Position numbers and translations under genes: made by a program. DNA of 64,000 bases from Cynocephalus volans (taxonomy: Eukaryota > Chordata > Mammalia > Dermoptera > Cynocephalidae): contig NC_084460.1 of NCBI RefSeq assembly GCF_027409185.1, positions 63,252,501 through 63,316,500 of the forward strand, given 5' to 3'. The number at the start of each line of letters is the position of its first letter. The first letter of the stretch is position 1. The notes beneath the pieces are model-generated. The model ran no database searches and had not been told where the DNA came from. It was given only the letters and a program-made list of their open reading frames with translations. Shown piece by piece: positions 35,651 to 47,320 of this stretch.

Positions 35651-36506
35651 CAGGCCAGTCTGGGGATGCAAGGCAGGGTCATCCAGAACCTTCTTCACCT
35701 GCCTATCTTGGGCCTGATTATACAGTTAGTGGGAGCGAAAGAGTCGTTTCCCCTAGAGGTACTTACTGTGTGGGGTCTGCTGTTGCTGCGCCCTGCCGCA
35801 GTCTTGGGGGAGGAGCAGAAATGCTGTGGGACCCCCTCCCCTCAGAGCTGAGGACGAAGGTCTGCGCGCTGAGCCCAGAGTCCGAGGCTGGTGCAGCGGG
35901 CAGGGATCAAGTACGGATTAAGTATGCCAGGACGGCTCAGGCAGCAGAGCCAGGAGCGTGGGGGCGGGGGCGTAGGGTGTGAAAGCGGGGAGCACACAGA
36001 TGGTGCTGGTGAGGGGGCTGAGCCCAACGCGGGGGCTCGCAGCAGAGGCGAGCTCGAGCAGGGAGGGTTTGGAGGATGCAGGAGGGTCCCGACGTCTCTG
36101 GGCTGAGGTCGGGTGGAGGACGAAGGCCACGCCTTTCCTTGAGCCTGGTGGGCTCCCTCCCAGTCACCAGTCCAAAAAACCCTGGACAGAAGGTGTCCCA
36201 CCTTGGTTTGGACTTGTTTGGTTTGGAGCATCCCATTAGCCTTCTCTGTAATTAGTCATTTTGAGGTTGCTTTCCGAAGGGTCAAGAGGCGGACTCCAGA
36301 GAAAATGACCCACCACCCTTCGGTGAGCCACTTCCTTGCAAATTTTTAGAGTTGAACCTTTTTTTTACCCGGTGACTAACTCAGTGTGACCTGAGATCTA
36401 GATGCTCTCGCCTCCCCACATCTTGGTGCAGTCCTGACCTTTTCTGGTATTTTTGGCCATCAGAGTTCCCAGAATCAATTCTTACTCTCTTCAAAAAACA
36501 AAGAAG
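35651..36506. other. Upstream flank of the AMER3 CpG island
   Basis: GC-rich to 36.1 kb, then declining. It contains a second donor-like site (minus strand, GT at 35765-35766). No gene is recognised. Confidence 0.4.
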
Positions 36507-36600
36507 GTCTGGCCGGTTGGCTCAGTTGGTTAGAGCACGGAGTTACAATACCAAGGTGAAGGGTTCGGATCCCCTTACCAGCCAACCGCAAAAAAAGAAA
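36507..36600 (+). mobile_element. tRNA-Ile-derived SINE, monomer (CYN-like)
   Basis: A tRNA-like unit with box A (TGGCTCAGTTGG) and box B (GGTTCGGATCC) and an A-rich tail (GCAAAAAAAGAAAAAG). The 5' part GGCCGGTTGGCTCAGTTGGT is nearly tRNA-Ile. It is a single unit, unlike the dimers at 41.7 and 45.0 kb. Target-site duplication not clear. Confidence 0.8.
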
Positions 36601-37029
36601 AAGATCCTTCTCCCCTCAGGTGGAAACAAAGGAGGATCTACGCCTCCTGGCCACATATACCGCGACTCAAGGATAGGATTTCCCACAGTCCTCGTTTCGC
36701 TAAAATTAAAAAGCATTAGCCTCTCCTGTTACGGTCTCCCTTCTTTTGCATTTAAGGACCTTTTTATATTTCTTAGAAAATAAGATAATTATGAGAATAA
36801 TTATGAGCTAACTCAGCCTCTTCCAATGAGTGATAGTTCCTCATTTTTGTTTCTCAAATTGTCACCCTCTGGCCAATGATAGCTATTCTAATCCATCTAC
36901 TTAGTCCTTTCAGAATTATAAACAAACATACAAACAAAAAATCCTTACTTTTGGGTAACAGGAAAAAATACGTTCAGAATTTTTTCTTTCCCTAAGGCAT
37001 GGGGTCAGGTCTTCTCCAAGGACCCCTGT
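36601..37029. other. Unassigned AT-rich sequence
   Basis: No gene or named repeat seen. Confidence 0.35.
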
Positions 37030-37460
37030 TGTATTAATCTGTTTTGTGTTGCTTATAACAAAATACACGGAACTGGGTAATTAGAAAGAAAAATGAAATT
37101 TATTGCTTACAGTTTCTGAGGCTGGGAAGTCCAAAGTCCATCTGGTGGTGGTGACAGTGACCCAGGGGTCTCACATTGCAAGACGGTGGAAGCAGAGAGA
37201 GCAGAGAGAGCAAGACAAACAGACTCTCCTCTTCTTTTAAATCCCTCAGAACCACCCCTGACCACCATTTTTAATCCATTCACTACTGCATGGTCCTACA
37301 ATCCAATCACCTCTTCAAGGCTCCACCTTTCAATTACCACAATAGGATTTCCCACCCTCTTAACAGACCCAGTGGGGGCCAAGTTTCTAATACATAAAAC
37401 CTGGGAGACACAGTTCAAGTTTCAGTGAGTTTGGGGGGGGACATAATTCAATCCCCTACA
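37030..37460 (-). mobile_element. Solo MaLR-like LTR, antisense
   Basis: Plus strand starts TGTATTAATCTGTTTTGTG and ends AATTCAATCCCCTACA. Reversed, it matches the LTR at 4121-4533 along its length (CAATCCAATCACCTCTTCAA, CCACAATAGGATTTCCCACC). Confidence 0.8.
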
Positions 37461-38136
37461 CCTGGAAAGATCTTTCACACCAAGATTTCCCAGTTCAGAT
37501 ATTGCTGAATGATTTTCTTTATTGCTTTAATGTAAACTTACTTTCTGCTATTTTTACCATGCACTGACAGATTTTTTGCCTGTACTTTTGAGTTGTGGCT
37601 GTAACCCTTTTCTTTCCTGGCACTAGCTGCCTGGTCACCCAATTGTCCCATGGATCTCGGACCTTTCAGGCACACTCCTTGCTTTTTCACTTGACTGGGC
37701 ACAGATGAGCCAACTGACTACGTTGCTGATTGGGATGGCTGCATTAGTGGAGTGCAGAGTCCAGGTTTGTGGCCTGAGAACCGAGCTCCCTGTGGGACCC
37801 TGCATCTGAAGGGACTTGGGGTGAAGAAGCAGGACCCCACACCTCTAAGGAAGGCTGTCAGGGCCAGGACTGTCAAGCTTGGAGAACAGCAGGTCTCAGA
37901 GGCCACCATTTGGGGAGGGTAGGAGAAAGAAGGATTGTTCCAGGGATGGGTGTGGCCAGAGGCACTCTTGTACTCAAGTCAGTTCACATTCTCCTCCACC
38001 TCAAACAAACTAGGATTAGAGATACTATCAGGTGAAGTGACCTACTACTCTGAGTGCTTTCTTTTTCTTTAAAAATTTTTTATATTTTTAAACTTTTCTT
38101 TTTTCATATTTTTAAAACAATGATCAGTTTGTTTCT
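37461..38136. other. Unassigned sequence
   Basis: No supported gene or named repeat. Confidence 0.35.
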
Positions 38137-40715
38137 TTTTGTTTTTTATTGTGGTAAAATATACATAATATAAAATTTACCATTTTAACCCTTATTTTTT
38201 AGAAATATTTATTTATGTCTAATTCAATTTTATTATATTGGTGAACCTATAGAAAGTCCAACTTAAATTTTTTGTTTTTTTACTTCTCAATGTACATCGT
38301 AGTTGATTTTCATGCCCCTTTACCAGTTCTTCTCCCCCCGCTCCCCCCGCACATCTTATCTGTTCACTTGACTTAAATGCTCAAGGAATTTTTATGGTTA
38401 TTCTGTCTTCTTCCCTCGCCCCTTTATTTGTTTGTGTGTTTATTTATTTATTTATTTTTAGCTCCCACAAATAAGTGAGAACATGTGGTATTTCTCTTTC
38501 TGTGCCTGACTTGTTTCACTTAATATAATTTTCTCTAAGTCCATTCATGTTGTTGCGAATGGTAGTATTTCATTCTTTTTTATAGTAGAGGCACAGGCAA
38601 CTAAAGGAAAAATAAACAAATGGGATTATATCAAACTAAAAAGCTCTGCACAGCAAAAGAAACAATCAACAGAGTAAAAAGACAACCAACAGAGTGGGAG
38701 AAAATATTTGCAAAATATACATCTGACAAAGGATTAATAACCAGAATGTACAAGGAGCTCAAACAACTTTACAGCAAAAAAACAAATAACCCAATTAAAA
38801 AATGGGCAAAAGAGCTGAATAGGCATTTTTCAAAGGAAGATATATGAATGGCCAACAGACACATGGAAAATGCTCAACCTCACTCAGCATCCAGGAAATG
38901 CAAATCAAGACCACTTTGAGAAACCGTCTCACTCCAGTTAGGATGGCTAATATCCAAAAGAGTGAGAATAATAAGTGCTGGAGAGGTTGTGGAGAAAAAG
39001 GAGCTCTCATACACTGTTGGTGGGGCTGTAAAATGGTGCAGCCTTTATGGAAAATGGTATGGAGGTTCCTCAAACAATGACAGATAGATCCACCATATGA
39101 CCCAGCTATTCCACTGCTAGTAATATACCCAGAGGAATGGAAATCATCCTGCCGAAGGGATACCTGTACTCCAATGTTTATCGCAGCTCTATTTACAATA
39201 GCCAAGAGCTGGAACCAGCCCAAATGTCCATCATCAGATGAGTGGATAAGGAAACTGTGGTATATTTACACATTTTAACCCTTTTTAAGTGTACAATTCA
39301 GTGGCATTAAATACATTCACACTGTTTTGCAGCCATCACCACAATCTATTTCCGAAACATTTTTATGACCCCAAACTGAAACTCTGTATCCATTAAACAG
39401 TAACTTCCCCTTTCCTCCTTCCTCCAGCTCCTAGTAACCACTATTCTACTTTCTGTCTCTATGATTTTGACTACACTAGGTCCCTCATGTAAGTGGAATC
39501 ATACAGGATTTGTCTTTTTGTGACTGGCTTATTTCACTTAGCATACCGTCCTGAAGATTCATCCATGTAGCATATGTCAGAATTTCCTCCCTTTTTAAGA
39601 CTGAATAATATTTCATTGTATGTATATACCACATTTTGTTGATTCATTCATCTGTCAATGGACATTTAGGTTGTTTTCACCTTTTTCTACTGTGAATAAT
39701 GCTGTTATAATCAGTGGTGTACAAATATCTGTTCAAGTTCCTGCTGCCAGTTCTTTGGGGTATAAATCTAGAAGCACAGCTGCTGGATCATATGGTACTT
39801 CTATGTTTTAATTTTTTGAGGAACCATCATACTTTTTGCACAGCAGCTGAACCATTTTACATTCCCACCAGCAATAAAAGGGTTCCAGTTTCTTCACATC
39901 CTCACCAACACTTGTTATTTTCTGCCTTTTCATTTGTTTTGTTTTTGCTTAGTATAATAGCCATCCTAATGGGTGTGAAGTGGTATATCATTGTAGTTTT
40001 CATTTGCATTTTGCTAGTGATTAGAGATGTTGAGCATCTTTGCGTGTGCTTATTGGCCATTTGTGTATCTTCTTTGGAGGAATGTCTATTCAAGTCCTAT
40101 GTCCATTCTTAATCAGATTGTCTGTCTTTTTCTCGTTGAGTTGTAAGAGTTGTTTATATATTCTGGATAATATGCCCTTATCAGATATATGATCTGCAAA
40201 TATTTTCTCCCGTTCTATGGGCTGCCTTTCCACTCTCTTGATAGTGTCCTTTGATGCACAAAAACTTTTGATTTTGATGAAGTCCAAGTTATCTATTTTT
40301 TGTATCATTGCCTGTGTTTTTAGTGTCATGTCAAAGATATCACTGCCAAATCCAGTGTCATGAAGATTTCCCCATATGTTTTCTTCTGAAAGTTTTATTT
40401 TAGCTCTTACTTTTAGGTCTTTGATCAATTTTGAATTAATATTTGTATACAAGATATAAGATGAGTCCAATCTCATTCTTTCACATGTGGATATTCAGTT
40501 TTCCCAGCACCATTTCTTGAAAAGACTGTCCTTTCTCCACTGAATGGTCTTGGCCCCCTTGTTAAAATCATTTGGCTGTATATGCAAGGGCTTGTTTCTG
40601 GGCTCTCTATTCTATCCCATTGGTCTATATGTCTGTTTTTATGCCAGTACCAGACTGTCTTTGTCCCAATCTACTTTTGTAAGCATACAAACCCTTTTAT
40701 TTTAAAATTTTATGT
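38137..40715 (-). mobile_element. Older L1 (antisense), split by a younger L1
   Basis: Two pieces (38137-38193 and 39271-40715) read continuously as reversed L1 3' UTR through ORF2: ATTGTGGTAAAATATACATA, then AAGTGTACAATTCAGTGGCA, then GCTGGATCATATGGTACTTC. The intervening 1.08 kb is a later insertion. ORF2 frames are broken. Confidence 0.88.
38194..39270 (-). mobile_element. Younger L1 insertion with 5' inversion (twin priming)
   Basis: Target-site duplication CATTTTAACCCTT at 38181-38193 and 39271-39283. The first ~390 bp are the L1 3' end in antisense (3' UTR with a G-rich tract, and AATAAGTGAGAACATGTGG reversed). From about 38585 the strand flips and the upstream ORF2 portion reads in sense to 39270 (AAATGGGATTATATCAAACT ... 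GTATATTTACACA). This is the signature of twin-primed L1 integration. Confidence 0.88.
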
Positions 40716-41130
40716 TAGGGCTCCGGCTTAGCTATATTTTGTATTTTTATCACTTTTGTTAACAACCATGCCCTTAAACACTGGGAAACAAATATTGAAA
40801 TAGGGTTACTTTGGTACAATCTCATGTAACCTATAAAAGGGCCTGTGTAGCAAAACGATAGGGTCTGAAACTGGTTGGGACCTGAGAATTATCTGTTCCA
40901 ACAAGTGAGAACTTCTTATAGGGACGCTGGCCAATAAGCATAAACCCCTCAATCCCACCCCACACTTAGCATCCACATGCATTATTTCCTAATCACCAGG
41001 TGAACTCACACAAACATCTTGCCTCTCCATTCATCCATTAATGCATTTAATTAAATCTTGGGAAAATCTGTTGGCCTGTTTTCCCAAGATCTTATTATCT
41101 TCTTCATACCAATATTTCTGCTGAGTCACC
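40716..41130. other. Unassigned sequence
   Basis: No supported gene or named repeat. Confidence 0.35.
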
Positions 41131-41300
41131 CATCCATTCATCCATCATTCATTCATCTGTCTCTCCACTCACTCAACACATATTTATTAGATGACTATTA
41201 CATCCCAGGCACTGTTCTTGACACTGGGAATGAAACAGATAAATAGCTCTAAAGAGCTTATATGCTAATTGGGGGAGTTAGACAATAAATAAAATAAGTA
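41131..41300 (-). repeat. L2 3'-end relic (antisense)
   Basis: CACTCAACACATATTTATTA, CCCAGGCACTGTTCTTGACA and TTAGACAATAAATAAAATAA follow the reversed L2 terminal consensus. Confidence 0.65.
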
Positions 41301-41399
41301 TATAGTAAGTTGGTTGTTTATAAGCAAGTTGGTTGGTTGGTTATGGAGAAAAATAATATATTATAAGGAGCTAGGAAACCATCAGACATACAGCAAAAC

Positions 41400-41935
41400 T
41401 TTAGGATGCTTGCAATGGCATTGCTTATAATGCAGTCTAAAATAGAATATAGCTTTCTGGTCCCCAAACTGGTCTTGATTAAGTAAGTTTTGGTATATTC
41501 ATATAGTGAATTATGTAGCCATTGAAAATATGTTGGACACCATATATTTTAACCTGGGGAAATATTCATGAAGTTTTTCTAAATAAAAACCAGTCTAGGA
41601 AAAGTAAATAAATGTGGTTTTAATTCTGTAAAATAAGTATATTCATAAAAATGACTTAAATAGGGCTGGCCCGTGGCCCACTTGGGAGAGTGTGGTGCTG
41701 ATAACACCAAGTGTTTGGATCCCTATATAGGGATGGCTGGTTAGCTCACTTGGGAGAGTGTGGTGCTGACAACACCAAGTCAAGGGTTAAGATCCCTTTA
41801 CTGGTCACTTTAAAAAAAAAATGACTTAAAGAATGTATACTAAAATGTTAAACTAACTGTATTTGGGTGGTGGAATTATAAATGGCTTTGTGATTTTTTT
41901 TTAAGTTCTTATAAATCAACATGGCTGGTATAAAA
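41400..41935 (+). mobile_element. Old L1M/L1ME 3' end (sense), split by a SINE
   Basis: TGGTATATTCATATAGTGAA, TATGTAGCCATTGAAAATAT and TTTGGGTGGTGGAATTATAA follow the L1M 3' UTR order. The SINE at 41661-41817 interrupts it. Confidence 0.6.
41661..41817 (+). mobile_element. tRNA-Ile-derived dimeric SINE (CYN-like)
   Basis: Two tRNA-like units in tandem, each with GTGGTGCTGA(T/C)AACACC (the first with GAT at the anticodon position), joined through TATATAGGGATGGCTGG, with an A-tail. It is flanked by AAAATGACTTAAA at 41648-41660 and 41818-41830. Confidence 0.92.
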
Positions 41936-41940
41936 AACCC

Positions 41941-41990
41941 ATGCACACATACAAACACACATATGACTGCACACACACACATACATATAT
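41941..41990. repeat. Impure (CA)n tract
   Basis: CACACAT/ACACACAC dinucleotide-rich stretch following an L1 3' end. Confidence 0.8.
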
Positions 41991-43479
41991 GTAAAAAATA
42001 CATATTAAACAATCTGGCAGGCATTTTTGATAGATAAATTTAATGCTGGGCTACTTATATTTCTAAACATATTTCTACCATATCATGTTATATTTGCTAT
42101 TCCCCATGTTTTTTACTTCTAACTCCTTTTCTACTCTCTTTTGAGTTGACTTTTTCTCTATTACCTGTATAACCTGTTTTTCCTAGTAGAGATGGATTCA
42201 CTTGGAAGCTAATGAAATTTAGGCTATAGAGCATCTCATTTGGATGGGCCCAATTTAAATGAGGATTCACTTTTATACCTAATTTTGTTTTGGTGATTTT
42301 ATTTTGTAAAATTGTATAACTTTTAGGTTTCACAAAGCCTGGATCTGCCCTTTCCTTCTACAGCCTATTATTTTACTAGTTACCTTTACTTTTTTAGACA
42401 TACTTCGCATTGCATATTTTTCGAAAAATCTAGAGTTAGTCATTGTCCTGCTCCTTCCTGGAAGGGCAAATGCCTCTGCATGCATTTACTTCCTCTAGTC
42501 CTTTCTCGATGTCTTCCATGTCATTGTTACCTGTGATTTTAACTGCAGCTTATTTTTGCCCACACATGTGATTGCTGTAATTATTGTCATGATTATTATC
42601 ATATGTTTATGCTTTGGGTCAGGGACTTTGCTCTTCCTCTTCTTTCCTTCAACGGTGTCCTGCACGTAGTGAATGCACAATAAACATTGGTTCATGAATA
42701 AATGTTGAACACGCAATCCTGAAAAGTCTGCAATACGTTCACACACAGCATTTCATTGAAAGTGGCCAATGCCATCCTCACACACCCAGAGCCCTGGTGG
42801 CTAAGTGGACACCGATGACCTTGTTTATGCTCTCACTCTACACAATTGTTTTTCTTATAAGTCACTGAGAGTGGGCATCTCTTCCTGGGGTCTCTGTGCA
42901 GGAAATAGGCTGGACCCATATGAACCTGGCTACCATGCCTTTGGGGCCTCTGTCTTGGCCAGGCCATGACTACAAGAAGTGGGGTGGAGGGAGGGTTTAC
43001 TTAGGAAGAAGGGCCTCCACTGGGCCTTCTCAGAGAGTGAAGGATGCAAGACTTCACTAGTTAGACCCTCTCCTGTTTGGGCTGTCCCAGAAGCAGACCC
43101 TGAGGATATAAATGCTAATAGTTTATTTTGGATGTGACGGTGGGAAGCACCAGCAGTGACTTGAGCAGAGAGGCATTGATAAAGCGTGCACTATTGAGCC
43201 ATTTGCTTCTGTAGGGGGGGTGATTCTTGGTCCCACTGTGATGCTCTGAAGGACAGTATGGGACATTCCTCATAGTTATCCACACCTGGGAAAGAAAGCT
43301 GGGGCATATATTTAGCATTCATCATAGGTTGAGGGCTGCTTCCAGAGACTGTGTCAGGCACTCCTGGCTTGTCCTGGGAGTGAACTGAGAATGCTCCTAT
43401 GCCCAGAAAAAGGTCTTAGCAGAGACACCTAGCAGACTGGAAAGGTAATCAGGTTGTTTGCTCATCTTGCTATGTATCT
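41991..43479. other. Unassigned sequence with one L2 relic
   Basis: No gene seen. An L2 3'-end-like piece (GTGAATGCACAATAAACATT) lies at about 42640-42715. Confidence 0.4.
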
Positions 43480-44330
43480 GTCATCAATTATGTGATGGCT
43501 CTTGATCTTTTCTCTTTGTCTCTTAATTTCCGTGGTAATGTGTCTATATGCAGATTTCTTTTTATTTATCCCTGTTTCGACTCAATTGCTTCCTGGATCA
43601 GAGACTTACCATCCTCAAATAATTGTGCGATATTCTCCAGCTTTATTCCTTCAGATGTTGCCTTTTCTCCATTCTCTATTATTCCCTTTCTGGAATCTAA
43701 TTATATTACATCTTCTCACACTCTCCTTCATGCCTGTCCATTCCTCTTTAAAATGGTTTTAAAAAATCTTTTTGGGTTGAATTATGTATAATTTCTTTAG
43801 AACTATCTTTCATTTCCTTAATCCCATTGAGTTTTTAACCTCAATTGCTATATAATTCATTTCTAGAATTTTTCTTTGCTTACTGTTCCTCCTTCAAACC
43901 TGTTTGGTAATTTTTATAATCTTTTGTTAATTGTTCATATTTCTAAGACTTTCTTTTATTTCTTTAAACCTTTTAAACTTTCTTGTTTTACATTCTGTGT
44001 CTGATCTGAATCTTGGTGGTATGATTCTTCTGATTTTTTTCTTGGCTCTCCATCATGTTATAATGTTTCATGTGAGTTTTGAAATTTCTTTCCACAGTAA
44101 GCCAACCAATTTTCTTCAACTTTATCTATGGAAATTTCTTGAAGCTGTAGTTGAAATTGAGTTCCTTCAGAAAGTATTTGAATTTATTTCTTCCAGTTTT
44201 CTGGGGACTCTACCAATCTGGGATCACTTTAGTTTACTTAAAATTTGTTAAATTTTATAATTGAGGTTTTTCTGAGTTTGGGCTGCAAGTCCACAGAATG
44301 ACTGACTTCTGGTCAGAAATTATCAGGTGA
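43480..44330 (-). mobile_element. Old L1M-related fragment (antisense)
   Basis: Phrases such as TTTCTTGTTTTACATTCTGTG and TCATTTCTAGAATTTTTCTT match old reversed L1M text. The 99- and 106-codon open frames here are shadows. Confidence 0.55.
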
Positions 44331-44428
44331 GTTTTTCCCCTCCACCCACTGCCAGATTCAAGACAGAAAAGTGTCTTTGCTGACTCCTTTAATTCAGAGG
44401 GTTTTTGTTTCCTTCCACCCTTGGGTTC

Positions 44429-44792
44429 TACTAAGGTTTGAATGTTTGTGTCACCTCCCAAATTCATGTTGAAACTTAATCTCCAATGCAACCATGTTAA
44501 GAGGTGGGACCCTTAGGAGGTGATGAGGTCATGAGGGCTTCTTCCTTGTGAATGAGATTAAGGCCCTTATGAAAGAGGTTTCATACAGTATTTAGCGCCG
44601 TTTGTCTTTCCATCCCTTCAGCCATGTCAGAGCGCAGTGTTCAAGCAGAAAGACTGGGACTTCACTAGACACTGAACCTGCTGGCACCTTGATCTCGGAC
44701 TTAGTCCCCAGAACTTGAGAAATAGATTTCTATTACTTACAGATTACCTCATCTGTGGCATTTTGTTATAGCAACAGGAATGGACTAAGACA
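44429..44792 (+). mobile_element. Solo MaLR (MLT1-like) LTR
   Basis: AAGGTTTGAATGTTTGTGTC, GGTGATGAGGTCATGAGGGC, and the end GAATGGACTAAGACA give a clear MLT1-type layout. Confidence 0.85.
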
Positions 44793-45004
44793 GGTTCCCA
44801 GCTCTGCAGATGTTTCCTCTTAGACTTCTCACTTGGAAGACCCTCGGCTTTGTCCCCTGTCCAACACCCCTCATTCTGGTTAGAGCTTGAGGTTTGCAAA
44901 TACCCTTAGGGCAAAAATTGGTACCTACTGACTTCCCAAGAATCCATCTTTCTCTTCATTTTCAGTCCTGCCCAATCAATGACTCATTTAAGATGTGGGG
45001 TTTT

Positions 45005-45172
45005 GAGCCGGCCCGTGGCTCACTCGGGAGAGTGCGGTGCTGATAACACCAAGGCCACGGGTTCGGATACCATATAGGGATGGCCGGTTTGCTCACTGGG
45101 TGAGCGTGGTGCTGACAACACCAGGTCAAGGGTTAAGATCCCCTTACCGGTCATCTTTAAAAAAAAAAAAAA
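45005..45172 (+). mobile_element. tRNA-Ile-derived dimeric SINE (CYN-like), young
   Basis: The first unit reads GAGCCGGCCCGTGGCTCACT with GCTGATAACACC; the second has GCTGACAACACC; A15 tail. Target-site duplication AAGATGTGGGGTTTT (44990-45004) and AAGATGTGGGTTTT (45173-45186). It has kept its CpGs better than the copy at 41.7 kb, so it is probably younger. Confidence 0.93.
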
Positions 45173-45189
45173 AAGATGTGGGTTTTTTA

Positions 45190-45864
45190 AAAATATTGGA
45201 TCTTGCTGTTTGAATTCTTTTTAAAAGGAGGGTGGCTTAAAGCATTTACTCCCGCATCTCTCAGATATGGGTGAATGCATGCTCTCTCTTTTTTCACAGC
45301 CTCTTCCCACACTCACGGTAAGTGCCAGAGAACCACTGGGTGCCAGGTTGAATGTCAGTGAGCTACACCCATACACATCCAGTGGTGTGTTAGCATGGGC
45401 TCATTTCCTTTTTATAATCCTTGGGCATTTAGTCAGGGGTATTTGAAAATTTTGGTTTGGGTTCAGCTGAGCTATAAGAATCCAAGGGACCCTTCTGTGG
45501 TCCAGCAGGTCTTGAAGATTAAAGAGGGGCAGGCCTCGTAATGGCACATGTGAGCCCCAGGGGAAGTTGGGTGGAAGGGGGAATAATAGCAGAGGCTATA
45601 CAATGTTCATCATGCACAGACCCATCCTCTGTGGCCGATCTTGGATGACATGACCAGAACTTGTCTTTAAGGGAACTGACATTTTTCCTTCCACTTTCCT
45701 TTCCAAATGTAGAGAATCAGCTAGAGCATGTATTGCTGTGAGAGAGGGAATATATGGAGTTTCTATATGTCCTGATTTATACCCTTTGACCTGGCACAAT
45801 TACAAATAAGGTCCATTTTCACTCTTAAAAGTGTTTTAGCTTGTAAACCCAACTTCCATTTTTT
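45190..45864. other. Unassigned sequence
   Basis: No supported gene or named repeat. Confidence 0.35.
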
Positions 45865-47320
45865 ATTTCAGATAAGAAAAACTCTCAGTAAACTGGAAAT
45901 AAAAGGGAATTTCTTCAATCTGATAAAAAAAAAGCAAACCTACACAGACTGAATGCTTTTTCCTAAGGTCAAGAATGTGGCAAGGATATGCACTTTCACA
46001 TCTCATATCCAGCATTGTACTGAAAGTCCCAGCCAGTGCAGTAAAGCAAGAAAAAGAAATAAAGGGCATACAGACTGGAAAAGAAGAAAATAACGTCTCT
46101 ACTCACAGATGACCTGATTTGTCTATGGAAAAAATCTTATAGTATCTACATAAAAGTTACTATAACTCTTAAGTGAGTTTAGCAAGGTCTGGGAATACAA
46201 GATAAATATAAAACAACATTGACAATTATATTTCCATATAATAACAATGAACAACAGAAATTGCAATAAAAATAATACCATTTAGAGTTTCAAGACATAT
46301 ATAACGAAAACTAAAATACATTGCTGAGGGAAGTTAAAGACCTAAATAAATGGAGAGATATTTCCTGGTCATGGACACATAAATGTAATATTGTTGAGAT
46401 GATAATTGTCCCCCAGTTCGTTTATAGATTTAATGTAATTCAGTCAAAATTCTAGCATGCTTTTCGTGTGAGAAATTTACAAGCTGATTCTAAAATTCAT
46501 ATGGAAATGCAAAGGACTTAAAATAGCCAAAAACTTTTGAAAAAGAAGAATAAAGTTGGAAGACTGACATTACCTGACATCAAGACTTAATATAAAGCCA
46601 CAGTAATCAAGACAGTATTGTGCTGGCATCAAGATAGATGAGTAGATCAATGGAACGGAATAATCAAGAAATAGACCCATATGTATATGGTCAGTTAATT
46701 TTCAACTTGATGATTTAGTGGAGAAAGGATGCTATCTTCAGCAAATCTTGTTGGAACAATTGGATATCCATATACCAACCCCCCCCGAAATGTAAACAAA
46801 ACAAAACAACCAAAAACATTGATCCATACGTCACCAAATATACAAAATTTAACTACAGAGAAATCACAGACCTAAATGTAAATCTAAGCTGTAAAAACTC
46901 TAGAAGATAACACAGGATCAAATTTTTGTAATCTTGGGTTAGGCAAGTTCTTAGATATGACAACAAATGCAGAATTCATAAAGAAAAAAAGGATAAATTG
47001 GACTCCATCAAAATTAAGTACTTCTGCTCTTTGAAAGACACTGTTGAGAAAATGAAAAGAAGCATCACAGACAGAGAGAAAATATTTGCAAATCATGCTC
47101 TCATAAAGGGCTTATATTCAGAATATATAAAGAACTCTCAAAACTCAGCAATAAGAAGTCAAACAACCCAATGAAAAATGAGCAAAAGTTTGCACAGGCA
47201 CTTCACCAAACAAGATACACAGACAGCACATCAGCAGATGGAAAGATGCTCGACATCACACCACTGGGGAAATGAAAATTAAAAACATGTATTAAATACC
47301 TCTACACACCTATTAAAAAA
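45865..47320 (+). mobile_element. L1 ORF2 fragment (sense)
   Basis: ORF2 reverse-transcriptase and C-terminal wording in sense (CTCACAGATGACCTGATTTG, then ACAGTAATCAAGACAGTATT, then AAATTAAGTACTTCTGCTCT). It is 5'- and 3'-truncated with many stops. Confidence 0.88.

Noticed and set aside
34894..35717. ORFs of 124-224 codons in the CpG island
   Set aside because: GC-rich DNA has few stop codons. Products are Arg/Ala/Pro-rich low-complexity text in several frames on both strands.
36507..36600. Functional tRNA-Ile gene
   Set aside because: The anticodon arm is altered (GTTACAATACC), the acceptor stem does not close well, and it has a SINE-like A-rich tail.
38620..39223. ORFs within the 38-39 kb L1
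   Set aside because: Pieces of L1 ORF2 or its reverse strand, truncated and not host genes.
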